From Diploptera punctata (lineage: Eukaryota > Arthropoda > Insecta > Blattodea > Blaberidae), in contig JASPKZ010007798.1 in NCBI GenBank assembly GCA_030220185.1, positions 1-64,000 on the forward strand: a DNA stretch of 64,000 nucleotides. The letters run 5' to 3'. The position numbers and the translations under genes are program-made. The notes under the pieces are model-generated. The model did no database searches and was not told the origin of the DNA. It was given only the letters and a program-made list of their open reading frames with translations. Position 1 is the first letter of the stretch. Each line of letters starts with the position of its first letter. Shown piece after piece: positions 33,046-43,642 of this stretch.

Positions 33046-34019
33046 TGCAGTAGATATCTTTGGTTGACGTCAACATGCTCTGCCATGTTCTTCTTCTTCA
33101 CTTCATGGGCTAGGCAAATTGCCTGTTCCGCCTCACAGTTGTTCTGTCCATGCTCTGACATGTTAGTAAAGTAATTTGCTGGGGAAGTTTTCCGATTTAA
33201 CCTAAAACATCACCAAATAATTACTAATTATGAATGATCTATTATATTCATAATTTCCCATTATTACTGACGAAAACCACGAAAGAACCTCTGTAAGATT
33301 GGTTGAATGCAAGAACTCAACTTTCGGTTCAATGAACATTTTTATTTTATTTTTTTCCATTATAAAACTGGAACAAAAGTCATTATAGTCAACCAAGCTT
33401 GGACTAGGACTTGGAGATGATATTACTGTAGCACGTAGTGAGTGTCAATAAAAATAATCGTGCGTTAGCTCTCATGCTGTTCCTATTCCGACCTTTATAT
33501 GCGTTTCACCAACATTATTTCTAGAGTGTGTTCGCCGCATTAAATTTGTTGTGGCTTTAATTTTATCGAGTCTTTCTGCTAACACAGCATACAGAATCCT
33601 GTTTTAATGGCTTTTATTCAACTCTGGTATGGTACATGTAATATTTCCAAAATTTCTAAAAGCAGAGTAACACATGTAAATTCGAACCATGTCAGGTCAC
33701 ACGTTTTCATTTTCTCATTAGACCCCTCATATTTGGCTAGAGTAGTTGGATTGAGCATAACTTCTATTCCTGTAATAATTTCTCCTTTTCTTTTCTCTTA
33801 AAAATATATCATTTATATCACAATGCCTTTAACATAGGTAGAAAATGTTTAAATAGGCCTCTCTGGAGTATGGGGTGTAAAAAGAAGGTATTAAACAAGA
33901 AACTTCTGACAGCCGAGATGGACTTTTAATAAGAAAAAAATAAAAATAATAAAATTAGATAAAATATCAAACATACAAACAAGAGAATCTATAGGATGAG
34001 AAAGAGTTTTTTTCATAAA
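33046..34019. other. unassigned sequence
   Basis: TTCTTCTTCACTTCATGGGC at about 33090 may be a retroelement end. No other structure recognised. Confidence 0.35.
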
Positions 34020-34260
34020 TACAGAAACCGTTAAAGAGGTATGTATAAGCATACAGTTAGGATGGACAACACAAGACCGTCAAAAAAGTTCATAGAGTGG
34101 ATAGCATCAGGAATCAAGATATTGGGATGGCCTAAAGACGTTGGGAGAATGACTTAGGGAAGTCATAACAGGAAGAAAAGGGCTGCACAGACAAAAGGAA
34201 ACGGATATTGGGAACAGATGAACAACGCAAGTTGTGACAATGTGTAAAATAATAAAAAGA
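34020..34260 (+). pseudogene. possible RTE-like C-terminal fragment
   Basis: In two frames, MDNTRPSKKFIEWIASG and WPKDVGRMT. The order 'R..R..KKFIEW..SG......GRP' is a faint match to the C-terminus of the elements described elsewhere here. Low confidence. Confidence 0.3.
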
Positions 34261-34499
34261 ATTAAATACTCTTAATAGACCCACTAATAAAATGTGAATT
34301 CAATATGAGAGGTTCGGAGCTAAAGTGGACGAAGTCCACATTTTACTCCTTTGCGAAAAACAGATATAAAGTTAAAATCTATCTACATGTACAATGTAGT
34401 AACAGCCGAATATTGGGTCTTTACCCAGTCCTCCGTTAGGAGTAACAAGATCAAGTTAATTAACTTACTGAATGATATGCGGTCAACATACCGATCCAA

Positions 34500-34760
34500 T
34501 GAGACATCTAGTAGGCAACTAAGGTATTACTAGCATCAAGGAGGTCGGTAAATTTTGCTTACAGGCCTCTTTATTCAGGCTTAAAGATATTTTACGAGCC
34601 TGAAAATCTTCAGACTCGGGGCACACGGCATAAAATCCTTCTCAGAGTACTTACCCCTAGGATTTTCCCATCCTAAAAAATCCATCGGCCCTGGCCGGGT
34701 TTGAACCCGCGACAATCGATACCACAGGCAAGGAACATAACCACTAGTCCACCACGCTAA
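34500..34760 (-). mobile_element. tRNA-derived SINE, family S5
   Basis: The minus-strand head GCGTGGTGGACTAGTGGTTA and B-box GCGGGTTCAAACCCGGCC, body CTGAAGATTTTCAGGCTCG, tail TGCCTACTAGATGTCTC. Collinear with 20005-20255. Confidence 0.72.
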
Positions 34761-35089
34761 TATATTTAATTGCAGATGAAGAATAAAACATTTTTACAGT
34801 GAAAAATAACAAGTACAATATTTGGTTCACCATTGAACTGAAGAATTGTTGATAATTTGAACCCATATTCAGATAAAACTAGGATTTCTCAATGTTTGGA
34901 CTTAATCAACTTTTGCTCTAAGCACCTCATATAAAATATATATATTCAGAACTGGTCTACTCCTTGCTCTTTATTGAAATCTTAACATTTCATGTGTACT
35001 ATTGATATAAAATATATAGGTTCATTACATCATACGACGGCAATATTTTGCATACTTTTTTCATCACGTATACTGTATAATGCGTCTAG
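34761..35089. other. unassigned sequence
   Basis: AT-rich, nothing recognised. Confidence 0.4.
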
Positions 35090-35395
35090 CGTCATAGCCG
35101 AGAAGTTTAAGGAAACATGACTTCGTTCAGTGGTATGCGAATGAGGCTCCCGGGAGGAAGAAATGTTCTGATGGAATTTGTGTCAGTATGGGAGCGGTGT
35201 CAAAGCAGCATACTGAGAATTTAGGTAGCTACATTCATTAAAGACTCAATAATTAAAAAAAAGAGCTATAAAGGGTGCGGAACTCAACATGCTGACCACA
35301 TGTCACCCTTATACTTGTTGAATGATCGTCCACCTCAGTTATTAACACGTCTAAATGTGAGGCCAGCAGCCAGATTTTAGGCCACTGACCTAGGA
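35090..35395 (+). mobile_element. tRNA-derived SINE, family S3 (degenerate)
   Basis: The head CGTCATAGCCGAGAAGTTTA, then GGAAGAAATGTTCTGATGGA, GTATGGGAGCGGTGTC and TGCTGACCACATGTCACCCT follow the order of the intact copy at 46360-46707. Confidence 0.65.
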
Positions 35396-36059
35396 TTCGC
35401 GAAGTGGAGTTTGGACTATATTTTATATTTCTGGATTTGAAACAATTTTGAAAATTTTAAAGTAGCTTTTTCTTTAATAAATGAAAAACCATATCCTGAC
35501 ATCCAAAATTATTATCTTCACTGCTGTATGTTTAAAAAAGTTGACATTTGACAATAATTAATTTAATTTTAATGCCTGATTTAAATGACAGCCGTAACGA
35601 AATAAAAAGAAATTACATAGCAGAGAATATAAGAAACTTTGGATTTCAGGGTATATGTCATTTATCAGTTTTTTTTTTTTTAATTTCAAAATTCTTTCAA
35701 ACCTTAGAAATATGAAGATGAAAAATTACTTAAAGAATGGCGTTTGTTACGATGAAATAAGCCATAGTTATGTCGTATAAGTTACAGTTTTCTGAACGAG
35801 ATGTTTTCAAACTCGTTCAAACATAAAAGTCCGTCATGGAACTGCGTAAACTAAGCGAATTCCTCAGCAAGTCGAATGTAGGGTCCAGTTTTGGTAGAGT
35901 ACGGAATATATATTAATTTTATTAAACATTTCATTTTATACAATTACATTGCGACAAAATAAGCATGGCGACTGCTAGAGCCATTTTTTTAAATTTCAGA
36001 TTTCAGGTAAACCGCCATTTCTAATGGTCGGATTTCCCTGATTTTTGTAGAACGGACTC
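35396..36059. other. unassigned sequence
   Basis: AT-rich, nothing recognised. Confidence 0.4.
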
Positions 36060-36346
36060 TTAACCGTTCAGACAGAAGGAAAATAGAAACTGCAGAAATG
36101 AAGTTCCTAAGTTCAATAGCGAGTGTGACAATTTTGGACAAGAAAAGAAGTGAGGATATTAGGAAGGGCTTAAATATTTTTAATTTAACAAATAGAACTG
36201 ACAACATGAGAAACAAATGGTATGAACATGTCAAGAGAATGCCTACAAATAGAATCCCTCAGCTGTTACTGAAGTACAAACCAATAGGACATAGAAATGT
36301 TGGACGCCCACTTACTAGATGGGAGGATTCATTAAATCCCACTTGA
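36060..36346 (+). pseudogene. RTE-like ORF C-terminal fragment
   Basis: Plus strand: AEMKFLSSIASVTILDKKRS, EDIRKGLNIFNLTNR, MRNKWYEHVKRMPTNRIPQL, KPIGHRNVGRPLTRWEDS. It is the best-preserved short C-terminal end here (W-EH--RM, GRP--RW). It ends with a stop at 36344-36346, probably the native terminus. Confidence 0.82.
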
Positions 36347-36759
36347 TGTGAAAACAGGTCAAACTTAACTTTTTTTTTTGATAGAAGGGCAGGGGAATTA
36401 GTTAGATTTTTTTTATATAGGAATAATTCTTTCATGAAGCAGAATAAGAAGAAGTATTCCTCGTTTTATTTCATTAACATAAGCCTGTGCTGAGTTTCGT
36501 TGCGAAAAGTCGAAAATTGCAACTGCTAAAGCAATTTTTAAATATTTGTTTCAAGTGAACTTCTACTCCTAATGGTCCGATTTCGCTGATTAACGAACCC
36601 AACCTTACTTATTTAATTGATTACTATACGCAGATTCTAAAAAATGCGGCCGTTAGAGCTTTAACGGAAGGCCGGGCACACAATCATATAGGCCTATATA
36701 TAAATATGTGTGTGTGGTGCGGAAACTTGGACATTAATTAAACAGAGAGAAAGCACATA
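36347..36759. other. unassigned sequence
   Basis: No element recognised. TAGGCCTA at 36689 within CATATAGGCCTATATA. Confidence 0.4.
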
Positions 36760-37020
36760 AACTATTGGTCAGAAATGGACTTCTAGAGAACGGCTCTTAG
36801 AAATTCAAGAATAGATAAAATTACGAATACTAAAATCAGAGAAATAATGGATGTTCAAAAAGATATTCTACAAGTTATTAAAGAAAGAAGACTGAAATGG
36901 TTTGGCCACGTAAAAAGAATGTCAGATGACAGGATATCTAAGATTATATTAAATTTTGAAGCAGACGGCAACAGGAGAAAATGGGAGACCAAAAGAATAG
37001 TGTGTACAAGGACTGCATAG
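36760..37020 (+). pseudogene. RTE-like ORF C-terminal fragment (second, different)
   Basis: Plus strand: RTALRNSRIDKITNTKIREI, MDVQKDILQVIKERRLKWFG, HVKRMSDDRISKIILNFEAD. RLKWFGHVKRM is diagnostic of these non-LTR C-termini. The GRP box is replaced by GNRRKWET. Distinct in sequence from the fragment at 36060. Confidence 0.75.
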
Positions 37021-37140
37021 GTGCATGGTGTCGACAGGATTAACCTAGTGTGATACAGATAATAAGGATGTATGGAAGACTAAAATTCACAATAAGCTGT
37101 AGGAAAACTACTGTATTGTAGATAAATTCTTATATATATT

Positions 37141-37446
37141 CTATAGTAATTCTGCCCGAGGGCAGTCTTTCACTGCAATCATAGCATTTTCATGCTTGGC
37201 TTTGCAGCTTTACTAAGGAATTATAGGTGTGGTAGCTTCCCGTTGCTTTCCACACCGGTGATGGATGATGATGATGATAGCCGGATGATTTTCGGGAACC
37301 GTTGGGCCCTAAGCTTCCTGACATTTGTCTTACAGGTGAGGAAAAACCCCGAAAAAATCTCACTCAGGAGCCTGTCCCGACCGGGAATTAAACCCTGGCC
37401 CGCTGCGTGACAAGGCAGCACGCTACCTCGAGACTACAGCGGTGGA
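37141..37446 (-). mobile_element. tRNA-derived SINE, family S1 with tail A
   Basis: Tail A at the left (TTCTGCCCGAGGGCAGTC, CATAGCATTTTCATGC), the head at the right on the minus strand (CCACCGCTGTAGTCTCGAGG). The flanks are TATATATTCTA and GTATATATATAGG, again TA-rich. Confidence 0.82.
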
Positions 37447-38770
37447 TGTATATATATAGGCCTATAGTCATTTTCGGACTAGGTAGTATCCATGAAGATA
37501 TTAATTTATTTTATATATTTTCATGAGAACTACAATAGCTTCATTCATTTCTTTGGAAATCGTTAACAAACGTTTGTGCATCTAATGTGCTTCGTTAAGC
37601 CTAATACATTTCATGAGGAAACTATTTTGAATGTTTAGATGAAATAGAAATGGCAGTAAGTTTGTTACACAAAATTCATTAGCACGAGTACGTAATATGT
37701 AGTAGGCCTACGTAATATGAAGTAATAAAACATATTTCAATATACTCTCTACATTTGTCTAAATTTATTTGGCAATCATGGTAATTTATTTTATGAAGCG
37801 GGTCACAGCATACAAATAAATTTTAATGTTATACAACTGTAATCGATTAAAAGCATGACTTTTTAAATTATGACAAAAAGCTCCAACTGAGCATTAAATA
37901 ACCAAAATTAAATTACAAACTTATAAAAAAATATAAATCAGTTTACAAATATTCTTTATGTACTGTTACTTTTAAAGATATGAGGCGAATTTTATACAAT
38001 CAAAACATAATATCTCAAATCAGAAGTTACAAAGCTTTCTGCAAAATAATTTCTCTAAATGTAGGTATTTTTGTGTACCCTACCTGATTTGTTTTAACAC
38101 ATAGACCTAACCGTTTATAATTATTGAATTATAACATTTCTATTTAAAATTCTTGCATAACAGATTATATTTTCCTCTATTAGTCGTGTCTAGAATGGCC
38201 CTGGGATCTGATCACCGTCCTATAAACCGAGAGCTTCGAAGTTAGCTAGACCGTAGCTCATCTTCGTGCGTAGAACGTAAAAGTCACGACTTAACGGGTC
38301 TTCATGGCATGTTAAATGTTCTATATTTACTTTATTAAATCTCATCAAACAAAAATAGACCGAGTAAACTTAAATACGTAAGTATTTCTGGCGAGAAAAT
38401 TATTAAATTAAAAGTGTGTTTTATAAAAAAAATACGTTCACCCTTTATATTTTACTTACTATCTTCTTTAAAGTAATTCTATATTATTTTAACACTTATA
38501 CACATTTTAGACTGCAATTAAAGATAGGAAATGAAAAAAAAAAAGCCACGAACAGTTAAAAAATTATATTCACGTGACTCTTTCTCATTATGAACATCTT
38601 ATTTATATTTTAAAGACTTCATAAATTGTAACATTAAAATTGAAAATGTCGCCTTTTTTTTGTCTTTATAAACAAATTATATTCACTCCCATGGTATTCT
38701 GGAGACTGTAGATCCACAGTTTTGCCCAGCATTGACAATGATTTAGCTACTTCAAATGGCCGTAACTGTT
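37447..38770. other. unassigned region with possible endonuclease scrap
   Basis: TAGGCCTA at 37457 and 37703. At 38194-38238 (plus) the frame reads MALGSDHRPINRELRS; GSDHRP resembles the SDH motif of non-LTR AP-endonucleases, but it is too short to call. Confidence 0.35.
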
Positions 38771-38772
38771 GA

Positions 38773-38773
<1 letters not shown>

Positions 38774-38844
<71 letters not shown>
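38774..38844. repeat. (AAT)n microsatellite
   Basis: About 23 perfect AAT units. Confidence 0.97.
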
Positions 38845-38846
<2 letters not shown>

Positions 38847-39334
38847 AATTTTACGATGACACTAAAAGCGATTTGATGGAAAGAAGAATACTTCAAGTTT
38901 AAGGTGAGATAACTTTGATAGTATATTAAGTTTTGGATATTTAAAATTTTAATATATAAAATGATAACGAGGTTTTGCTTTATGTTGACATTACTGGTTC
39001 CTTTCTGTTGTAAATACGACCAATATTTCATCTTTCATATGATTTTGGACATTTAATAAAGCACACCAAAAAGAAAAGGTGGGTGGTTTACTAGTTTTAA
39101 AGAGAAAGATCTTATTGAGTTATTGTAATTTCTAATTACGTTTCAACAATTTTTTAGTTCAAAATCATATATGAGTATTATGTTAGACATGTGAAACATA
39201 TATCGTACTCGTAGCAAGTCACATTCCATTTCTATGTATAAAATGTAATGCCTACAGCAGAAATGCTATCACTGCAAAATATACAGTATCCTTTTCTCCC
39301 TTTTTACACACTTTATAATAGCTTGACCTATATC
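38845..39334. other. unassigned sequence
   Basis: AT-rich, nothing recognised. Confidence 0.4.
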
Positions 39335-39445
39335 TATCTACGTAACGGACTATTTCAACACGATTTTCACCCACTTAAAAGCATTGGTTCGACTTGAAAC
39401 TTTGTATACTTGTAAAGGACTAATGACAATACAATAATTTCATAA
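39335..39445 (+). repeat. single ~160-bp monomer (composite repeat copy 2)
   Basis: AACACGATTTTCACCCACTT, GACTTGAAACTTTGTATACT and ATGACAATACAATAATTTCA are the reverse orientation of the monomers at 14440-15068. In both places the monomer lies on the 5' side of the tRNA-Tyr-like sequence. Confidence 0.8.
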
Positions 39446-39519
39446 ATAATATATAATATATAATAGATTGCGGACTTATCGACTTTTTAGTCCATCATTG
39501 TAAGAAATTAATATTATAT

Positions 39520-39610
39520 CCTCTGGTAGCTCAGTTGGTAGAGTGGTGAACTGTAGTGGTATATAATTTCAGTAATGCATAGGTCGCTGGTTCAAATCCG
39601 GCCCGGAGAA
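39520..39610 (+). tRNA. tRNA-Tyr(GTA)-like gene with an 18-nt intron
   Basis: The acceptor CCTCTGG pairs with CCGGAGA (one mismatch at the end, one G-U). The D arm is GCTCAGTTGGTAGAG-, the anticodon GTA lies at 39553-39555, and an 18-nt intron at 39557-39574 (TGGTATATAATTTCAGTA) sits in the canonical place after position 37. The T arm is GCTGGTTCAAATCCGGC. The anticodon stem has one A-G mismatch. Eukaryotic tRNA-Tyr genes normally carry such an intron. Its position in a dispersed repeat suggests a pseudogene or mobile passenger, but the core and A/B boxes look intact. Confidence 0.68.
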
Positions 39611-39756
39611 TTATTTTTTAGAAGATATTATAATAATGTTAGATAATAATAATTTTTAAAAAATAATTATATTCGTGCCTAGACACTAACAATATCGTAA
39701 GCAATTACATTTTCATGGGATTCCGGTTTATGACAATCAATTAAACTAAAAATTAA

Positions 39757-40290
39757 AAAATAAATAATAGTTTAAAAAACTAAAACAACACGCTTTATTA
39801 GAAAACCAAACCAAAAAATAAATAATAGCTTAAAAAACTAAAACAACACTCTTTACTAGAAAACCGAACTAAAAAATGAAAAATAATTTTAATTTCCAAC
39901 ACGCTTGGGATAAAATTAAAGTGGTCAACAAAAAAATCATCTCCTACATATCTAGAATAAAACTAGAGTTATCTACAAAAAAACAATTTTACCATCAAAA
40001 GCGTGGGGTGCTCTACATCAATTAATATATTTGACAATAAACAGATATTGGTAAAAGTAAAGTCTCTAACAAGAAAACGTAAAAACCATAAAAAGCACCC
40101 CACGCTTTTGATGGTATTTTTTTTTGTAGATAACTCTAGTTTTATTCTAGATATGTTGGAGATGATTTTTTTGTTGACCACTTTAATTTTATCCCAAGCG
40201 TGTTGGAAATTAAAATTATTTTTCATTTCTTAGTTCGGTTTTCTAATAAAGCGTGTTGTTTTAGTTTTTTAAAACTATTATTTATTTTAA
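39757..40290. mobile_element. foldback element, copy 2 (composite repeat)
   Basis: AATAATAGTTTAAAAAACTA at the left returns as its complement at 40263-40283. The arms contain AACACGCTTTATTAGAAAAC, TTTCCAACACGCTTGGGATA, GGTCAACAAAAAAATCATCT and CATCAAAAGCGTGGGGTGCT, and meet around a ~70-bp loop near 40020-40090. A ~50-bp segment (AAAATAAATAATAG...AACAACAC) is duplicated at the left end. An arm can be read as FQHAWDKIKVVNKKIIS, unrecognised. Confidence 0.87.
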
Positions 40291-40985
40291 TTTCGCCCTA
40301 CAGTATTCGAATACATTTGCACTTTTACGATAAAATAAAATGTAAGAAGATTTAAGTTTCTGATATAAAGTAAAACATGAAATTGATTTCATTTGTATGC
40401 ATTTATTTGCATAAAAATTCTAGTATCATGCAATCCAAAATAGACTGTAAATGACTTTGATGAATAATAAAACATGATCTAACACTGCAGTGACACTTGC
40501 ACACTTTAATTGCATAATGAGAAAAAAAAATTAAAATGGTTGTATGTGGTGTTAAAAAAAGTAAAATGCTTCTTCTCATTCCTTGTTTAAACGAAAATAA
40601 TTCACTAGAATATATACAGAGTACCTGTGGCGTAATGTCTTCGAGAATTAAATTTATAACTCATTTCCAACCTAAATCGCTCCGCTCTGGGAAATTAATT
40701 TAAATTACGACAACCACTCTGCGTGATAGGTTTGTGTAACTCACCAAAATTAATATTCCACTGTGATTAAATACGTAATATTCTATCGGCAAACATAAAT
40801 AACAGCATTACGTCTCGCTCTAAGAACTTGTTTTATAATTATTATTTGTATTCAGCCTAATCAAAATAGTAAAAACCTTGAATCATAGTTCAACTTTCGA
40901 AACACCGATAAATAAAATAGAGTATATGTTTATTAACCGGAATTGAGAATAATAAACATCAAGTTAAACACATGAACACACCTAA
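40291..40985. other. unassigned AT-rich sequence
   Basis: Nothing recognised. Confidence 0.4.

Positions 40986-41022
<37 letters not shown>
40986..41022. repeat. (TAA)n microsatellite
   Basis: About 12 perfect TAA units beside the SINE tail. Confidence 0.95.
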
Positions 41023-41023
<1 letters not shown>

Positions 41024-41024
41024 A

Positions 41025-41345
41025 TCATCGTGTCCAACTCATGGTCGGGTCGAGGGATGAGATGAGATGAGATGAAGTCCCTATATATAGAGGTCTGTGA
41101 ATGACAAGAGTGCCGGCCGATCACGCTTTCGCACCATCATTGGGGGGCTGATAAATGAAATTAATGAGTTGAGTATGGAGAAATGGTGGAATGAAACTGT
41201 GGCTGGGCGAAATGGGAGAAAACCTCACCCAAGCTCCAGTTCGCCCACCACGAAACCTAGCCTACATGGAGTGACCGAGACTCGATCTCGGGACACCAGC
41301 GGTGAGAGGAGAGCGTCTGACCGCTTGCGCCACAGAGTCGCCAAA
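41025..41345 (-). mobile_element. tRNA-derived SINE, family S4
   Basis: The minus-strand head has GGCGACTCTGTGGCGCAAGC and GAGATCGAGTCTCGGTCACT; the body has CATTCCACCATTTCTCCATA, and the tail AGAGGTCTGTGAATGAC appears on the plus strand. The copy has an extra TCGGGTCGAGGGATGAGATG 3' segment compared with 28963. Confidence 0.75.
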
Positions 41346-41355
41346 AGAAAAAAAT

Positions 41356-41501
41356 ATAATAAAAGCTTCCTGGCATTTGTCTTAAAGACGAGGAAAACCC
41401 CGAAAAAAAAAACTCACACAGGAGCTTGTCCCGACCGGGAATCGGACCCGGGCACGCTGCGTGACAAGGCAGCACGCTACCTCGAGACCACAGCGGTGGA
41501 C
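41356..41501 (-). mobile_element. SINE S1 head, truncated
   Basis: Only the 5' part is present: CCACCGCTGTGGTCTCGAGG through CTTTAAGACAAATGCCAGGA on the minus strand, with no tail. It lies about 10 bp from the S4 head, so two tRNA-derived promoters face the same way. Confidence 0.75.
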
Positions 41502-41813
41502 ATGATTGATGATTATGAACTTAAAAGTTATTTCGTTTTACCCCACTTTATACTCCAGCGACATAATTTAAGTATCAGTATGCTTATTTAATGTAAAAGC
41601 GATACAAAAATGTTATATCTAGAATGAACAACAGCAGATGAAACCACATTTCAGCTCTCCATTCATATGAAGCTTAATGACAAAGCTAAGAATACCAATC
41701 TCCTCCCACACTTCCAACCATAAAGCTTCTTTACTACTGTAGAACTCTTTAACATTTACCACTAAATTCTGTCTGTAGAGTCGGAGTTCAGGATATTGTA
41801 AATAATATTTAAT

Positions 41814-42377
41814 TATACTGAGCAACAAAAAAAAACTTTTTTTTTTTGTCTCAGAAAGAAAATATGTGATTCTGATAGTATTTTGTTCTCATGAATTCAA
41901 ATATGATATCGGCTTTTCTCCATCACGCAAGGTTTCCGAGAGACAGGCATTTATTATAATTTCAAACACTTTAATGTTTTCTACATTCGTAACTACACAA
42001 TATTCGAACATTCGGACTCACCTAGAAAGTAAGAAATGACTATTTTCTGCTATATTTCGCCTGTGGAGCATCCTTCTTGATGGTCCAACAATAATCGGCC
42101 AGCATATTAGGATTCCATTTGCCTTGATATCTCTTTTCCATAGCTGAAATCTCCTGATGAAAGTGTTCCCCGTGCTCATCGCTCATTACGCCAAGATTTT
42201 CCGGGAAGAAATCTAGGTTTATTAAAAAATTATTATTTAAATCCATTAATTGAAATTGAAATAAAAAAACTGTGGGTGATGGAGAAATTCCGAATACATA
42301 TTTGAAAACACGGTAAAAAAAACTGCATTAAGTACAACTATTGGTATTCATGAGACAAAAATCATGTTGACCAGTGT
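41814..42377 (-). mobile_element. 'ACACTG' transposon remnant, copy 3 (with coding part)
   Basis: Left end ACTGAGCAACAAAAAA and right end ATGTTGACCAGTGT, collinear with copies 1 and 2 except that the coding segment at 42040-42246 is retained where the others have a short replacement. It is therefore the least deleted of the three. Confidence 0.7.
42040..42246 (-). CDS. C-terminal fragment of a transposon-encoded conserved protein
   Basis: 68 codons on the minus strand: FFPENLGVMSDEHGEHFHQE, ISAMEKRYQGKWNPNMLADY, CWTIKKDAPQAKYSRK, stop. I recognise the pattern 'FPENLG--SDEHGE-FHQ-I--MEKRYQGKW---MLADYCW' as a conserved protein that recurs as a repeat in arthropod genomes; its molecular function is not known to me. 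The opening ATG is arbitrary: the true protein would extend upstream. The frame has no internal stop, so decay is limited here. Confidence 0.6.
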   Translation of the reverse strand: MDLNNNFLINLDFFPENLGVMSDEHGEHFHQEISAMEKRYQGKWNPNMLADYCWTIKKDAPQAKYSRK

Positions 42378-43230
42378 TATCCTTCTAAAAACTACTTTTC
42401 CAGCCTCTTACTTTTCTAGTTACTTCTCCTTTCACTAGCATATGTAATATTTTTGAAGGAGTCAAATGTAATAAATCAGTGAGCAAGTTGAGCCAATGAT
42501 AATCCTCAGAACTTTAAATCTGAACGTCTCCAGATGAATATTTCGGAATAGACTAACGTATGTCAGGCTTGTTTCTTAGTTTCCCTGAATCAAACATATG
42601 GCAGGATGAATTTTTGTCTTCACTGCCTCATTCCCTTTTCTCTTTCATTTTATTAACAAAAATCACCATTACATATATACATAGTGTTCCGCCCAAGAGC
42701 AGATCTTTCACTGCAAACTCGGCATTCTCCACTCTTTCCTTAACTCAGCCTTCATTGATACAGTAAAATACAATACAGTAAATAGTTCCATCAACTTGAT
42801 TACTCGTACTTCTTGAAAACTGGCGTAAAAAAATTACATATCCAATTGTTGGAATTTGCGACGTAAGAATTAGAAATTGAATCAGCTATGAATAATAATG
42901 GTTTTAAAAATTAAATGCACTAAATATTTTATTTACGAGTAATTATAATTTATAGTCGCTTTAACATCTAAGGTAATATCGCATCTAGGAACTTCAGGTG
43001 TATCCAACAGGTTGTATTTTTCTGTCGTATGTATTGTCCTCACGTGTTTTGTGTATTTAAAATCAAATAACTGATTCAATTTACAAAATTTTAGTATGTA
43101 ATCGTGAATATGGTGATATTGAAATTACAATACAGCATTCTCCTTGACAAAAAAAATCAGATTCGCTGGCATCAGGTTTGAACTCGGGAATTATCAAACA
43201 GTGTCCCTTGAGCAAAAAATTATGAATACA
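42378..43230. other. unassigned region with SINE-tail-like scrap
   Basis: CCGCCCAAGAGCAGATCTTT, CACTGCAAACTCGGCATTCT (42690-42730) resembles tail A of family S1 without its head. The rest is unrecognised. A partial tRNA-like TTTGAACTCGG lies near 43176. Confidence 0.4.
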
Positions 43231-43243
43231 ACATTATCAATAT

Positions 43244-43629
43244 ATATTTTTTTTTGCAAATGCCCCAGGTTGTCTTTCGACATTCCTGGTATTCTCTCCT
43301 GACATGGCGTACTTGTAACCCACTTCTGAGGTTGGGGCGCCTGGAAGGTGAGGTTACCTTGCCCCGATGATATGATGGGTGATGATGATAGTGGTGCGCC
43401 GGGAGAGTCCCTAATGCTAGCTTAATCTAAGATGAATATGAATGATGATTGCGATGGCCATATGATTTCGGGGACCGTTTGGGCCTTAAAGTTTTCCTGA
43501 CATTTATCTTACAGATGAGGAAAAACTCCGATAAAAAACTCACCCAGAAATACTGTCACGACCGGGGATCGAACCCGTGCCCGCTGCGTGACAAAGGCAG
43601 CACGCTACCTCGAGACCACAGCGGTGGAC
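43244..43629 (-). mobile_element. tRNA-derived SINE, family S1 with tail B
   Basis: Head CCACCGCTGTGGTCTCGAGG on the minus strand, tail with GGGGCGCCTGGAAGGTGAGG and a T-run end. A perfect 13-bp target duplication ACATTATCAATAT flanks it (43231-43243, 43630-43642). Confidence 0.9.
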
Positions 43630-43642
43630 ACATTATCAATAT

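Noticed and set aside
38190..38240. GSDHRP as an AP-endonuclease remnant
   Set aside because: Fewer than 20 residues and no other endonuclease motif nearby.
38747..39031. Poly-tyrosine open frame
   Set aside because: It is only a translation of the (AAT)n microsatellite on the minus strand.
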